Positions 1 through 8,674 of a DNA stretch of 64,000 nucleotides are shown here, in pieces. The position numbers and the translations under genes are program-made. The notes beneath the pieces were generated by a model. It did not search any database. It was not told the DNA's origin and worked only from the letters and a program-made list of their open reading frames with translations. This DNA is from Halosegnis marinus (GTDB lineage: Archaea; Halobacteriota; Halobacteria; Halobacteriales; Haloarculaceae): positions 620,001-684,000 of the forward strand of contig NZ_CP119802.1 of NCBI RefSeq assembly GCF_029338355.1, in the 5' to 3' direction. Positions within the stretch are counted from its first letter, which is position 1; each line of letters starts with the position of its first letter.

Positions 1-239
1 TTCCCATCTGGCTTCTGACCATCGGCTACGCCGCGCTGTCGGTCTTCGGCGCGTTCGGCCCGACGAACGCGCTCGACAACACCGCCCACTTCGCACACCT
101 CACCGGGCTGGTGCTCGGCCTCGCGTACGGCGCCTACCTCAAGGACCGCGTGAGCGTCCCGGGCCAGCTCCGGTTCGGCGGCGGTGGCGGCGGCGGGATG
201 GGCGGCGGCGGCGGTCCCGGCGGCCGCCGGCGCTTCTGA
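1..239 (+). CDS. Rhomboid-family intramembrane serine protease, C-terminal fragment
   Basis: The window opens inside this gene. The readable frame begins at base 3 and ends in TGA at 237-239, giving about 78 residues. The fragment contains the motif NTAHFAHLTGLVLG in a hydrophobic segment. It matches the last catalytic helix of rhomboid proteases, where a His pairs with a Ser that would lie upstream of the window. A Gly-rich, Arg-ended tail follows and is probably cytoplasmic. The stop overlaps the start of the next gene (TGATG), so the two are likely co-translated. The catalytic Ser cannot be checked here. Confidence 0.8.
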   Translation, partial: PIWLLTIGYAALSVFGAFGPTNALDNTAHFAHLTGLVLGLAYGAYLKDRVSVPGQLRFGGGGGGGMGGGGGPGGRRRF

Positions 240-982
240 TGGCGTTCCGGCCCGACCCCGCGCTCTCGCGGGCCGAGATGGAGGCGCTCCAGCGCGACAT
301 CGCCGACGCCGCGCGGTTCACGGACGACGACTGTCCGACCCCGGCCGACGTCGCGTCGGGCGAGGCGCTCGTCGCGGGCGTGGACCAGGCGTTCCTCTCC
401 GACCCGGACCGCGCCGTCTCGGCCGTCGTCCTCGTCCGCGGCGGCGAGGTGGTCGAGCGCACCTACGCGGTGACGGACCTCTCGATACCGTACGTGCCCG
501 GACTGCTCGCGTTCCGCGAGGGCGGGCCGATACTCGCCGCGCTCGACACGCTCGACGCGGAGCCGGACCTCTACGTGTTGGACGGGTCGGGCCGCATCCA
601 CTACCGGGAGGCGGGACTGGCCACACACGTCGGCGTGATACTCGACGCGCCGAGCGTCGGCGTCGCGAAGAGCCTGCTGTGCGGCGAGCCCCGCCGGCCC
701 GTGGACGCGCTGGCCGAGGGGGAGCGCGTCGCCGTCGAGGCCGACGCCTCGATGACCGCGCCCGCGGGAACCGTGGTGGGCTACGCCTACCAGAGCCGAC
801 AGTACCCGAACTCGACGCGCGTCAACCCCCTCTACGTCTCGCCGGGTCACCGCGTCTCGGCCGGGACGGCCGTGGACCTCGTGGCCGCGTGCGGCGGCGA
901 CTACAAGCTCCCCGAGCCGACGCGGCTGGCGGACGCGTACGCCGACGAGGCGAAGCGCGCCGTTCGCGACGGGAACGCATAA
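239..982 (+). CDS. nfi: Endonuclease V (deoxyinosine 3' endonuclease)
   Basis: This 247-residue protein has the length and motif order of endonuclease V. That enzyme nicks DNA (and RNA in some lineages) one base 3' of hypoxanthine and so starts repair of deaminated adenine. The conserved acidic residues are visible: Asp49 in GVDQAFL, Glu94 in YVPGLLAFREGG and Asp115 in LDGSGRIHYREAG, followed by the GVAKSLLCG segment. The usual HPR-type motif reads HYREAG here, which is a common archaeal variant. The ATG overlaps the rhomboid stop (TGATG), pointing to translational coupling with no evident functional link. Confidence 0.92.
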   Translation: MAFRPDPALSRAEMEALQRDIADAARFTDDDCPTPADVASGEALVAGVDQAFLSDPDRAVSAVVLVRGGEVVERTYAVTDLSIPYVPGLLAFREGGPILAALDTLDAEPDLYVLDGSGRIHYREAGLATHVGVILDAPSVGVAKSLLCGEPRRPVDALAEGERVAVEADASMTAPAGTVVGYAYQSRQYPNSTRVNPLYVSPGHRVSAGTAVDLVAACGGDYKLPEPTRLADAYADEAKRAVRDGNA

Positions 983-1007
983 CTCCGGGGCGGGCGACGC
1001 ACCCCGT

Positions 1008-1829
1008 ATGGAACGTACGATCCTCGTCACCGGCGCGTCGTCCGGCATCGGCCGGGCGACGGCGCGGGCCTTCAACGAGGAGGAGTGGACCGTCTACGCC
1101 ACCGCGCGCGACACCGACGACGTGGGCGACCTCGCCGAGGCGGGCTGTGAGACGGCCGAACTCGACGTGACCGACGGCGAGCAGGTCGAGGCCGTCGTCG
1201 ACCGCATCGTCGAGGAGCACGGCCGCGTGGACTGTCTCGTCAACAACGCGGGCTACGGCCAGCACGGCCCCGCCGAGGACGTGCCCGCGGACCTGTTCGA
1301 GCGGCAACTCGACGTGAACGTCGTCGGGCCACACCGCCTCGTCCGGGCCGTTCTCCCGCACATGCGCGCCCGCGAGGAGGGGACTATCGTGAACGTCTCC
1401 TCCGTGGCCGGCCGGCTCGCGCCGCCGGGGATGAGCGCCTACTCCGCCTCGAAGTTCGCGCTGGAGGGGTACTCCGACGCGCTCAGGAACGAGGTGGCGC
1501 GCTTCGGTATCGACGTGGCGCTCGTCGAGCCGGGGCCGGTGGAGACGAACTTCCGCGAGCGCGCGGAGTCCGAAATGAAGGGCCTGCGCCGGACCGACGC
1601 GTACGACTGGCTCTACGAGGCACAGGAGGACGCCTCCCTCGTCTCCGGGGACTCGTCGCCGTTCGCCTCGACGCCCGAGGAGGTGGCGAACACGATACTG
1701 GAGGCGGGCGTCTCGACGGACCCGGACCCGCGCTACGTCGTCGGCGGGTTCGCCAAGGCCGTGCTGTACGGCCGGTTCGTCCCCGACCGCCTGCGCGACC
1801 GCCTGCTCGGGCTGGCGGGCCGGCTCTGA
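1008..1829 (+). CDS. Short-chain dehydrogenase/reductase (SDR)
   Basis: This 273-residue protein is a classical SDR with a Rossmann fold that binds NAD(P). The cofactor motif TGASSGIG starts at about residue 8, NNAG sits near residue 80, and the catalytic YSASK lies near residue 147. The segment EPGPVETNF after the active site is typical of the ketoreductase/retinol-dehydrogenase-like branch. The substrate cannot be deduced. A weak A/T-rich box (GCATAACT) about 30 bases upstream fits a leaderless start. A small membrane protein follows one base after the stop. Confidence 0.85.
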   Translation: MERTILVTGASSGIGRATARAFNEEEWTVYATARDTDDVGDLAEAGCETAELDVTDGEQVEAVVDRIVEEHGRVDCLVNNAGYGQHGPAEDVPADLFERQLDVNVVGPHRLVRAVLPHMRAREEGTIVNVSSVAGRLAPPGMSAYSASKFALEGYSDALRNEVARFGIDVALVEPGPVETNFRERAESEMKGLRRTDAYDWLYEAQEDASLVSGDSSPFASTPEEVANTILEAGVSTDPDPRYVVGGFAKAVLYGRFVPDRLRDRLLGLAGRL

Positions 1830-1830
1830 G

Positions 1831-2016
1831 ATGGACCGGGTTCAGGGCCTCGTCCTCGGCGCACACCTGCTGATAGCCGTCGTGCTGGTCGGGTTCGCCG
1901 TCGGGAACTTCGTCGGCACGGGCGACCCGGTGGCCGCGCTCCCGCCGCTGGTCGTCGCCGTCCTCGTGGTCGGCCTCGGCCGCTCCGTGGCGCGCGTCGT
2001 CGGCCGGCGCGACTAG
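1831..2016 (+). CDS. Small membrane protein, two predicted helices
   Basis: This 61-residue protein consists almost entirely of two hydrophobic segments (about residues 7-27 and 35-53) with an Arg-rich cytoplasmic end. It begins one base after the SDR stop, so it is probably co-transcribed with it. Its TAG stop lies in a CTAG palindrome that is also the stop of the convergent ATPase gene. I do not recognise the family and assign no function. Confidence 0.6.
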   Translation: MDRVQGLVLGAHLLIAVVLVGFAVGNFVGTGDPVAALPPLVVAVLVVGLGRSVARVVGRRD

Positions 2017-3041
2017 TCCAGACAGGCCGCGACGACGCGCAGCGCCTCCTCGCCGCGCACCTCGTCGGCGAACAGCGGCACGCGCTTGACGGCGTGTCCC
2101 CGGAAGAGCTCCTGGGCGTCCGCGAGCGCGCCGCGCTGGACCTCCCACCGGCGCGCACAGAACTCGCAGTCCGCGAGGTCCGGCGCGACGAACCAGTCGG
2201 GGTCGACGTCGGCCACCTCCGCGAGCGGCTGCATCACCCGGTTCACGACGACGGTGCCGACCGGAATCGAGAACTCGTCCAGCCGCGCGACCAGCCGCTT
2301 CGACTCGCTCACGCTCATCGCCTCGGGGACGAGCACGACCCGGAAGTCGGTGCGGGCCGGGTCGGTGAGCACCGCCCGGAGGCGCTCGACGCGCGCCGAC
2401 AGCTCGCGCAGGTCCTCGACGCCCTGCTCCATCTGCTCCTCGTCTGGGCCGTTCCCGCCGAACAGGCCGCCGATGGAGCCCATCATCCCCGACATCCGCT
2501 CGCGCAGCGAGAGCAGTTTCCCGACCATCGAGTCCATCACGTCGGGGAGTTCGAGCAGCCGCAGGGTGTGGCCCGTCGGCGCGGTGTCCACGACGACGCG
2601 GTCGAACCGCTCGTCGTCCATGTAGCGGAGGAGCAACTGCATCGCCGCCGCCTCGTCCGCGCCGGGCATCGACCCCGCGCCCATCCCGTCGCCGCCGAGC
2701 AGGCCCCCGAGGCCGCCCATCGCGCCGGCACCCGCGCCGTCGGCCGCGCCGAACGGCCCGCCGTCGAGGTTCTCGGGGTCTATCTCCGCGCCGTACAGCG
2801 GCACCTCGTCGTCGATGCGCGCGGGCGTCGCGGGCACCTCGCGGCCGAGCGCGTCCGACAGCGAGTGGGCCGGGTCCGTCGAGACGGCGAGGGTCGCGGT
2901 GCCGTCGCGGGCGGAGGCCAGCGCCGTCGCGGCCGCCATCGTCGTCTTGCCGACGCCGCCCTTCCCGCCGTACAGCACGTACTCCGGGGCGTCCACGGCG
3001 GGCGAGAGGTCCTCGACCACCTCCACGTCGATGTCGCTCAT
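2013..3041 (-). CDS. ArsA/Get3-family P-loop ATPase
   Basis: This 342-residue, single-domain ATPase carries the deviant Walker A GGKGGVGKTT near residue 25 and the downstream STDPAHSLSDAL switch region of the ArsA/Get3 family. A CEFC motif near the C-terminal end matches the CxxC that binds zinc at the dimer interface in Get3. A Met/Gly-rich stretch around residues 105-130 could be the hydrophobic client-binding region. Known relatives deliver tail-anchored membrane proteins or energise arsenite efflux. No ars genes are nearby, so I favour a Get3/TRC40-like role. The stop is shared, in CTAG, with the convergent gene at 1831. Confidence 0.85.
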   Translation of the reverse strand: MSDIDVEVVEDLSPAVDAPEYVLYGGKGGVGKTTMAAATALASARDGTATLAVSTDPAHSLSDALGREVPATPARIDDEVPLYGAEIDPENLDGGPFGAADGAGAGAMGGLGGLLGGDGMGAGSMPGADEAAAMQLLLRYMDDERFDRVVVDTAPTGHTLRLLELPDVMDSMVGKLLSLRERMSGMMGSIGGLFGGNGPDEEQMEQGVEDLRELSARVERLRAVLTDPARTDFRVVLVPEAMSVSESKRLVARLDEFSIPVGTVVVNRVMQPLAEVADVDPDWFVAPDLADCEFCARRWEVQRGALADAQELFRGHAVKRVPLFADEVRGEEALRVVAACLD

Positions 3042-3092
3042 ACCGGCGGTCGGTCGCGCGGACGGGTAGGCCTCCCGGTTCCCGGTCCCCGG

Positions 3093-3296
3093 TCAGCGGA
3101 GCGACGCGACGGCGGCGCGCCACTGCGGGTCGCCGCGGACGACGTGGGCCCCCACCTCGCCGACGAGCGCGAGCGCGCCCGCGAGCAGGGCGACGGCGAC
3201 CGGGCCGAGCCCCGCCGCGAGGCCCGCGCCGCCCGCGAGGAGGCCGGCGACGAGCATCACGACGAGCGACTGGCCGGGCGTGTCACAGCCGAGCAT
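3093..3296 (-). CDS. Small hydrophobic protein
   Basis: This is a 67-residue open frame with two hydrophobic segments separated by Gly/Ala-rich turns and a short basic end. It lies 51 bases upstream of the ArsA/Get3 gene on the same strand and could be its operon partner. I do not recognise a family. The evidence is the composition, the ATG start and the position in an otherwise empty gap, so the call is tentative. Confidence 0.45.
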   Translation of the reverse strand: MLGCDTPGQSLVVMLVAGLLAGGAGLAAGLGPVAVALLAGALALVGEVGAHVVRGDPQWRAAVASLR

Positions 3297-3359
3297 AGCG
3301 GTACGAGGGGCCGGGACGGCTTGAGCGTTGGCCGGGCCGCGTCTCCGCTACCCGGCACG

Positions 3360-3368
3360 TTCATATTC
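3360..3368 (+). promoter_or_regulatory. TATA box of cofH
   Basis: The sequence TTCATATTC is centred about 26 bases upstream of the GTG at 3390. That spacing places the transcript start at the start codon itself, implying a leaderless mRNA and supporting the GTG as the true start. Confidence 0.55.
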
Positions 3369-3389
3369 GCGGAACGTTCAGCCGGAAGC

Positions 3390-4766
3390 GTGCAAGGCGA
3401 CGACGAGTTCGGCTTCGAACACGTCCCCGTCACGGGGCAGTCGTTCGAGAACGCGCTGGCGACGGCGCGCGACGGCGACCGCCTGACGGTCGACGACGCC
3501 GTCGAACTGTTCACCACGGGCACGGCGACCGAGGGCATCGACGAGCGCCGCAAGGAACTCGTCCTCGAAGCCGCGGACCGCCGACGCGCCGAGGTCGTCG
3601 GCGAGGAGGTTACGTTCGTCGCCAACCTCAACAACAACGTCACGACGGCCTGCAACACCGGCTGTCTGTTCTGCAACTTCAAGGACACCGCCGCGAACTT
3701 CGAGCGCGACTCGGGGGTCGACCACCCCGGCTTCACCAAGACGCCAGCGGAGTCGCGCGCTATCGTCCGCGACGCGCTCGACCGGGGTATCTACGAGGTC
3801 ACGTCGGTGTCGGGCCTCCACCCGGCGTTCGCGCTGGACGACGAGCACCACGAGATACTCCGCGGCTACGACGACGCCGCGAGCGCGGTGAACTACAAGC
3901 CGCCCGAGCGGTACGACACCGACCCCGGCACCTACGTCGAGCAGATGCGGGCGATGAGCCGCGACGGCGCGCACCTCCACTCGATGACGCCGGAGGAGGC
4001 GTACCACGCCGTCCGCGGCACGGACTGGGACTACGACGAGGCGTACGGGCGGCTGAAGGACGCCGGCCTCGCCTCCGTCCCCGGCACCGCCGCGGAGATA
4101 CTGGTGGACGAGGTGCGCGAGGTCATCTGTCCGGGGAAGATGGACACGCGGGCGTGGCTCGACGCGATGGAGGCCGCCGCGGGCGTCGGCCTGCCGATGA
4201 CGGCGACGATGATGTACGGCCACGTCGAGAACGAGGCGCACCGGGCGCTCCACCTGAAGCGCGTGCGCGACCTGCAGGACCGCACGGGGAACATCACCGA
4301 GTTCGTCCCGCTCTCCTTCGTCCACGAGACGACGCCGCTGTACGAGCGGGGTATCGTGGACGGGGGCGCGTCCCCCGCCGAGGACGAACTGATGATCGCC
4401 GTCTCCAGGCTGTTCCTCGACAACGTCGAGCACGTCCAGTCGTCGTGGGTGAAGTACGGCGACGCGGGCGGCCTGAAGATGCTCTCCTGCGGCGCGGACG
4501 ACTTCATGGGCACCATCCTCTCCGAGGAGATAACGAAGCGCGCGGGCGGCGGCCACGGCGAGTTCCGCTCGTTCGACGACTACGCCGAGATGATACGCGC
4601 CGTCGGGCGCGTCCCCGTCGAGCGCTCGACGGACTACGAGCGGCGGCGCGTCCTCCGGGGCGACGGCCCGCACGGCCCGACGCTCGGCCCGCGCGCCGAC
4701 GGCACCCCGCTCCTGTCGCCGGGCGAGCGCGCCGGCCGCGCGGACGCCGCCAGCGCGGACGACTGA
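3390..4766 (+). CDS. cofH: F0 synthase subunit CofH (coenzyme F420 biosynthesis)
   Basis: CofH and CofG together make F0 (7,8-didemethyl-8-hydroxy-5-deazariboflavin), the chromophore of coenzyme F420. CofH is the radical-SAM subunit that works on tyrosine. The 458-residue product has the 4Fe-4S motif CNTGCLFC (Cys88, Cys92, Cys95) after the NNNVTTA segment. It also has the CofH-specific blocks GTAAEILVDEVR and MTATMMYGHVE. I chose the GTG at 3390 because a TATA box lies at the leaderless distance; the long upstream open frame is antisense to other genes. CofG lies 2 kb downstream on the opposite strand, with an ABC transporter between them. Confidence 0.95.
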   Translation: MQGDDEFGFEHVPVTGQSFENALATARDGDRLTVDDAVELFTTGTATEGIDERRKELVLEAADRRRAEVVGEEVTFVANLNNNVTTACNTGCLFCNFKDTAANFERDSGVDHPGFTKTPAESRAIVRDALDRGIYEVTSVSGLHPAFALDDEHHEILRGYDDAASAVNYKPPERYDTDPGTYVEQMRAMSRDGAHLHSMTPEEAYHAVRGTDWDYDEAYGRLKDAGLASVPGTAAEILVDEVREVICPGKMDTRAWLDAMEAAAGVGLPMTATMMYGHVENEAHRALHLKRVRDLQDRTGNITEFVPLSFVHETTPLYERGIVDGGASPAEDELMIAVSRLFLDNVEHVQSSWVKYGDAGGLKMLSCGADDFMGTILSEEITKRAGGGHGEFRSFDDYAEMIRAVGRVPVERSTDYERRRVLRGDGPHGPTLGPRADGTPLLSPGERAGRADAASADD

Positions 4767-4800
4767 GCCGCCCGGAGCGGCCCCAGCGCGCCCGGCAACG

Positions 4801-4808
4801 TCATATAC
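4801..4808 (+). promoter_or_regulatory. TATA box of the ABC transporter gene
   Basis: TCATATAC lies in the gap between cofH and the transporter. It would place a transcript start near 4831, giving a leader of about 20 bases before the ATG at 4852. Confidence 0.45.
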
Positions 4809-4851
4809 GCCGTCGCGCTTACCTCCGGTTATCGTCCTGCTCCACATCGGC

Positions 4852-6789
4852 ATGTCCCGCGGCTCCGACGACGAATCGGGGCTGATGGCCGCGGAGCGGG
4901 CCGCGGTCCGCCGACCGATGCGTCGCCTCCTCGTCGCGTACGGCCGCCGCTACCCGTTCCCCGTAGCCGTCGCGCTGGCGGCGAACACGCTGTCGCCGCT
5001 GTTCGCGCTCGTCCCCGCGTTCGTCCTCGGCGTCACCATCGACGCGCTCTTCCTCGGGTCGCGCCCCTACGCGCTCCCGCTCGTCCCCGACGGGGTCGTT
5101 CCGGCGACGGACGCGGACAGGCTCGTCTTCTCCGTCGCGCTCGTCGCGGGCGCGGCCCTCGTCGGCGCGGTGCTGACGTGGGCGGGCAGTTGGGGGTGGA
5201 CCGCGTTCGCCGAGCGCGTCCAACACGACGTTCGTACCGACGCGTACGACCGCCTCCAGCGGCTCGGGATGGACTTCTTCACCGAGCGCCAGACGGGGGA
5301 GCTGTCGAGCGTCGTCGGGAGCGACGTGAACCAGCTCAACCGCTTCCTCGACGGCTGGCTCGGGCGGACGCTCTCCATCGTCGTCCAGCTGGTCGGGACG
5401 GGCCTCGTCATGTGGTCGCTCGACCCCGGCCTCGCGCTCGTCGCGCTGGTGCCCGCGCCCGTCCTCGTCGTCGTGAGCTACCTGTTCGTGCGGGAGATAC
5501 GCCCGCTGTACCGCGAGTCGCGGGGGAGCTTCGGCCGGCTCTCGGGCCGCATCGAGAACAACCTCTCGGGCATCGAGGTGGTGAAGTCGTTCACGACGGA
5601 GCCGTTCGAGGCCGAGCGCGTCGCCGACGCCTCCCGGGAACACGCGGCCGCGCGCTACGCCGCCGCCGCGCTCAACGTCCGGTTCGGGCCGAGCCTCTCG
5701 CTCGTCACGGGGCTGGGGTTCGCGCTCGTCCTGCTCGTCGGGGGGCTGTGGGTCGTGACGGGGCGGGTCGGCCCCTTCGCGGGCGCGCTCACCGTCGGGA
5801 CGCTCGTCGTCTTCCTCGACTACACCCGGCAGTTCACCGCGCCGATGACGCAGGCCGGCGTCCTGCTCAACAACTACGAGGACGTCAAGGCCTCCGCCGT
5901 GCGCGTGTTCGCGCTCGTCGACTACCCCGTCAGCGTCGGGGAGCGGGCCGACGCGGTGGCGCTCGCGGCCCCCGCGGGCCGCGTCGAGTTCGACGGCGTC
6001 TCGTTCGCCTACCCGCGCCCCGAGGGCGAGGGGGACGACGAGCCGCACCCGGTCGTCCGGGACGTGTCGTTCGTCGCGGAGCCGGGCGAGACGGTCGGCC
6101 TCGTCGGGCCGACCGGCTCCGGGAAGTCGACGCTTGCGAAGCTCCTGCTCCGGCTCTACGACCCCGACGAGGGGGTCGTGCGCGTGGACGGCCGCGACGC
6201 CCGCGAGTACACGCTCGCGAGCCTCCGCGGGGCGGTCGGCTACGTCTCGCAGGAACCGTTCCTCTTCTCGGGCACCGTCCGCGAGAACATCGCCTACGGC
6301 GCGGCGGCCACGGACGCGGAGGTGGAGGCCGCGGCGCGCGCCGCCGCCGCCCACGAGTTCATCGAGCGGCTCCCCGACGGCTACGACACCGAGGTCGGCC
6401 AGCGGGGCGTCAAGCTCTCCGGCGGCCAGCGCCAGCGGCTCGCCATCGCCCGCGTCGTGCTGAAGGACCCCCCGATACTCGTCCTCGACGAGGCGACGAG
6501 CCACGTCGACAACGAGACGGAGCTACTGATACAGCGGTCGCTCGCCGGGCTCATCGAGGGGCGCACCACGTTCGTCATCGCCCACCGGCTCTCGACGGTG
6601 CGGCGGGCCGACCGCGTGCTCGTGCTGGACGACGGGGAGATAGTCGAGCGCGGCGGCCACGAGGAACTGCTCGCGGCCGGGGGGCTGTACGCGAACCTCT
6701 GGGCGGTGCAGGTCGGGGACGTGGAGTCCCTCCCGCCGGAGTTCGTCGCGCGCATCGCCGCGCACGAGGCCGAGGCCGGCGGCGACTAG
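4852..6789 (+). CDS. ABC transporter, fused permease and ATPase (exporter type)
   Basis: This 645-residue half-transporter has an N-terminal six-helix membrane domain (about residues 30-350) and a C-terminal nucleotide-binding domain. Walker A GPTGSGKST lies near residue 422, the signature LSGGQRQR near 523, and Walker B ILVLDEATSHVD just after it. The order and length fit lipid/multidrug exporters of the MsbA/McjD kind, which act as homodimers; the substrate is unknown. It sits between cofH and cofG, though nothing shows that it moves F420 or its precursors. Its stop overlaps that of cofG in a shared CTAG. Confidence 0.9.
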   Translation: MSRGSDDESGLMAAERAAVRRPMRRLLVAYGRRYPFPVAVALAANTLSPLFALVPAFVLGVTIDALFLGSRPYALPLVPDGVVPATDADRLVFSVALVAGAALVGAVLTWAGSWGWTAFAERVQHDVRTDAYDRLQRLGMDFFTERQTGELSSVVGSDVNQLNRFLDGWLGRTLSIVVQLVGTGLVMWSLDPGLALVALVPAPVLVVVSYLFVREIRPLYRESRGSFGRLSGRIENNLSGIEVVKSFTTEPFEAERVADASREHAAARYAAAALNVRFGPSLSLVTGLGFALVLLVGGLWVVTGRVGPFAGALTVGTLVVFLDYTRQFTAPMTQAGVLLNNYEDVKASAVRVFALVDYPVSVGERADAVALAAPAGRVEFDGVSFAYPRPEGEGDDEPHPVVRDVSFVAEPGETVGLVGPTGSGKSTLAKLLLRLYDPDEGVVRVDGRDAREYTLASLRGAVGYVSQEPFLFSGTVRENIAYGAAATDAEVEAAARAAAAHEFIERLPDGYDTEVGQRGVKLSGGQRQRLAIARVVLKDPPILVLDEATSHVDNETELLIQRSLAGLIEGRTTFVIAHRLSTVRRADRVLVLDDGEIVERGGHEELLAAGGLYANLWAVQVGDVESLPPEFVARIAAHEAEAGGD

Positions 6790-7871
6790 TCGAGGACGGC
6801 CCGGTAGCGCGCCCCGGCAGCGGTGTCGGCCGCGAGTTCGGCGCGGACGCGCTCGGAGACCCACCCCGGCTCGTCGAGGAAGCGCTGGTAGACGGGGAGC
6901 CGCTCGTGCAAGGGGACCCCGGCGTCCGCGGCGATGGCCTCCAGTTCGCGGAGCTCGGGCCACGCGTAGTCGGGGTTGACGTGGTCGTCCGTCACGGGCG
7001 AGACGCCGCCGAGGTCGTCCACGCCGCAGTCGAGCAGGTCGCGCACGGGCGCGAGGTTCGGGGGCGACTGGACGCTCACCTCCTCGGGGAGCGCGTGCCG
7101 CGCCATCGCGGTGGTCTCGCGCATGATGTCGAGCGCCGGACCGGGGTCCGTCCACCGCTCGTTCGGGCTGACCGGCTGGACGATGACCTCCTGGACGTGG
7201 CCGTGTCGCTCGTGGAGGTCGGCGATGGCGAGCAGGCTCTCGGCGCGGTCCCGCCGGTCCTCCCCGATGCCGACGAGGATGCCGGTCGTGAACGGGACGG
7301 AGAGTTCCCCAGCCGTCTCGATGGTCCGCAGCCGCTGGCCCGGCGACTTCGCGCGCGGGCCGCCGTGGGCCCGCACCTCGGCGGTCGTCTCCAGCATCGT
7401 CCCCATCGAGGCGTTCAGGTCGGCGACGAGTTCCATCTGGTCGCGCGTCTGGTCGCCGGGGTTGGCGTGGGGAAGGAGGCCGGCGTCGAGGGCTATCTCG
7501 CAGGCGCGTCGGAGATAGGCGTGTATCGAGTCGTACCCCCACTCGTCCAGCTGTGCGTGTATCTCCGTGTAGCGGTCGTCGGGGTCGTCGCCGAAGGTGA
7601 ACAGCGCCTCCGTACAGCCGGCGTCGGCGCCCCGCTCGCACACCTCGCGGACCTCCTCGGGGGACATGAGCGAGGCCGCGCCCGGCGGGTCGTAGTAGGT
7701 GCAGTAGGTGCAGGTGTAGCGGCACGCCGTCGTCAGGGGGACGAAGACGTTGCGCGCGAACGTGAGCGCGTCGGCCGCCTCGACGTCGTCGGGACCGACC
7801 GCGAGCAGGGCATCGACGTCGGCGTCGCCGACGGCGACCTCGACTCCGTACTCGTCCGTCCCGGGAATCAC
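6786..7871 (-). CDS. cofG: F0 synthase subunit CofG (coenzyme F420 biosynthesis)
   Basis: This 361-residue radical-SAM protein is the second F0 synthase subunit. The cluster motif is CRYTCTYC (Cys50, Cys54, Cys57). The blocks LLPHANPGDQTRDQM, GILVGIGED and VIVQPVSPNERW are typical of CofG. An ATG at 7976 would add 35 residues, but I prefer the GTG at 7871. Homologues begin at the IPGTDEYG block, and a T-rich box (GGTTTTTGC on the minus strand, near 7897) lies at the leaderless spacing. cofC lies 182 bases upstream on the same strand. Confidence 0.93.
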   Translation of the reverse strand: MIPGTDEYGVEVAVGDADVDALLAVGPDDVEAADALTFARNVFVPLTTACRYTCTYCTYYDPPGAASLMSPEEVREVCERGADAGCTEALFTFGDDPDDRYTEIHAQLDEWGYDSIHAYLRRACEIALDAGLLPHANPGDQTRDQMELVADLNASMGTMLETTAEVRAHGGPRAKSPGQRLRTIETAGELSVPFTTGILVGIGEDRRDRAESLLAIADLHERHGHVQEVIVQPVSPNERWTDPGPALDIMRETTAMARHALPEEVSVQSPPNLAPVRDLLDCGVDDLGGVSPVTDDHVNPDYAWPELRELEAIAADAGVPLHERLPVYQRFLDEPGWVSERVRAELAADTAAGARYRAVLD

Positions 7872-8053
7872 GGCGTCAGGTTCGTCCGGGCGCGCAAAAA
7901 CCCACGGGTAACGGTTCGGCGTGGTGAGGAAGGGACGCGCCGGGCCAGTGACAGTCAGGGTGCCCTCGACCGGCAATTCCGGACCGGCGCGTCCCGCGCG
8001 AGCGGGACTCGCGCAGTCTACAGTACGCGGGGGAGTAACTAAACGATTACTCC

Positions 8054-8674
8054 CTATGTACCTGTGGCCGGTTCCTCCCGCGCGAACCGCACCCGGCCGT
8101 CGGTCGTCTCGACGCGGCCACCGTGGTCGCGGAGCCAGTCGGCCGCCGCGCCCTCCCCGTGAAGCAGGACCTCGGCGAGGTCGCTCGGCTCGTCGGCGTC
8201 CACGGCGAGCCGGAAGGAATCGACCGTCGCGACCGAGGCGCCGAGCGCCCGGGCGGCCCGCCGGTGGTCGCGGACCGAGGCGCCGTGGTAGTCCGTCCGG
8301 AAGTCGGGGTCGCGGGCGACGAGGGCGTTCGTCCCGCCGCCGAGGCCGGGCGCGAGCGTCACGTCGGCATCGGGCGCGAACAGCCGCTCGACGGCCCTAC
8401 GAGTGAGCAGCGGCAGGTCCGCCATGACCACCGCGGTCGGGGCGGACGCCGCGAGTTCGGCGTTGACGGCCTCGCCGAGCGGCCGCTCGTCGACGACGAC
8501 CGGGGCGTCGGCCTCGACGGACGCGTCCGCGAGCACGACCGGGTCGTGGTCGGCGAGCGCGTCGAGCACGTCCGCGAGCATCGCGTCGGCGAACGCGCGC
8601 CGCTCGTCGGCGTCGAGAACGGGTGCGAGACGGCGCTTCGGGTCGCGCGCCCCGAACGGGACGAGGACGCGCAT
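8054..8674 (-). CDS. cofC: 2-phospho-L-lactate guanylyltransferase CofC
   Basis: CofC activates 2-phospholactate with GTP to give the lactyl-diphospho-guanosine that is attached to F0 in coenzyme F420 synthesis. The 206-residue product begins [18 protein letters not shown], the nucleotide-binding start of the family, and has VVMADLPLL and the GGGTNAL block around residues 80-115. The ATG directly abuts the stop of the exported protein gene upstream. It is therefore the third gene of a unit with cetZ1 and that gene, with cofG next downstream. Confidence 0.93.
   Translation of the reverse strand: MRVLVPFGARDPKRRLAPVLDADERRAFADAMLADVLDALADHDPVVLADASVEADAPVVVDERPLGEAVNAELAASAPTAVVMADLPLLTRRAVERLFAPDADVTLAPGLGGGTNALVARDPDFRTDYHGASVRDHRRAARALGASVATVDSFRLAVDADEPSDLAEVLLHGEGAAADWLRDHGGRVETTDGRVRFAREEPATGT

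Noticed and set aside
3390-7871. ABC exporter as an F420 or F0 transporter
   Set aside because: Only its position between cofH and cofG suggests this; the sequence shows a generic exporter and no transporter is known to be needed.
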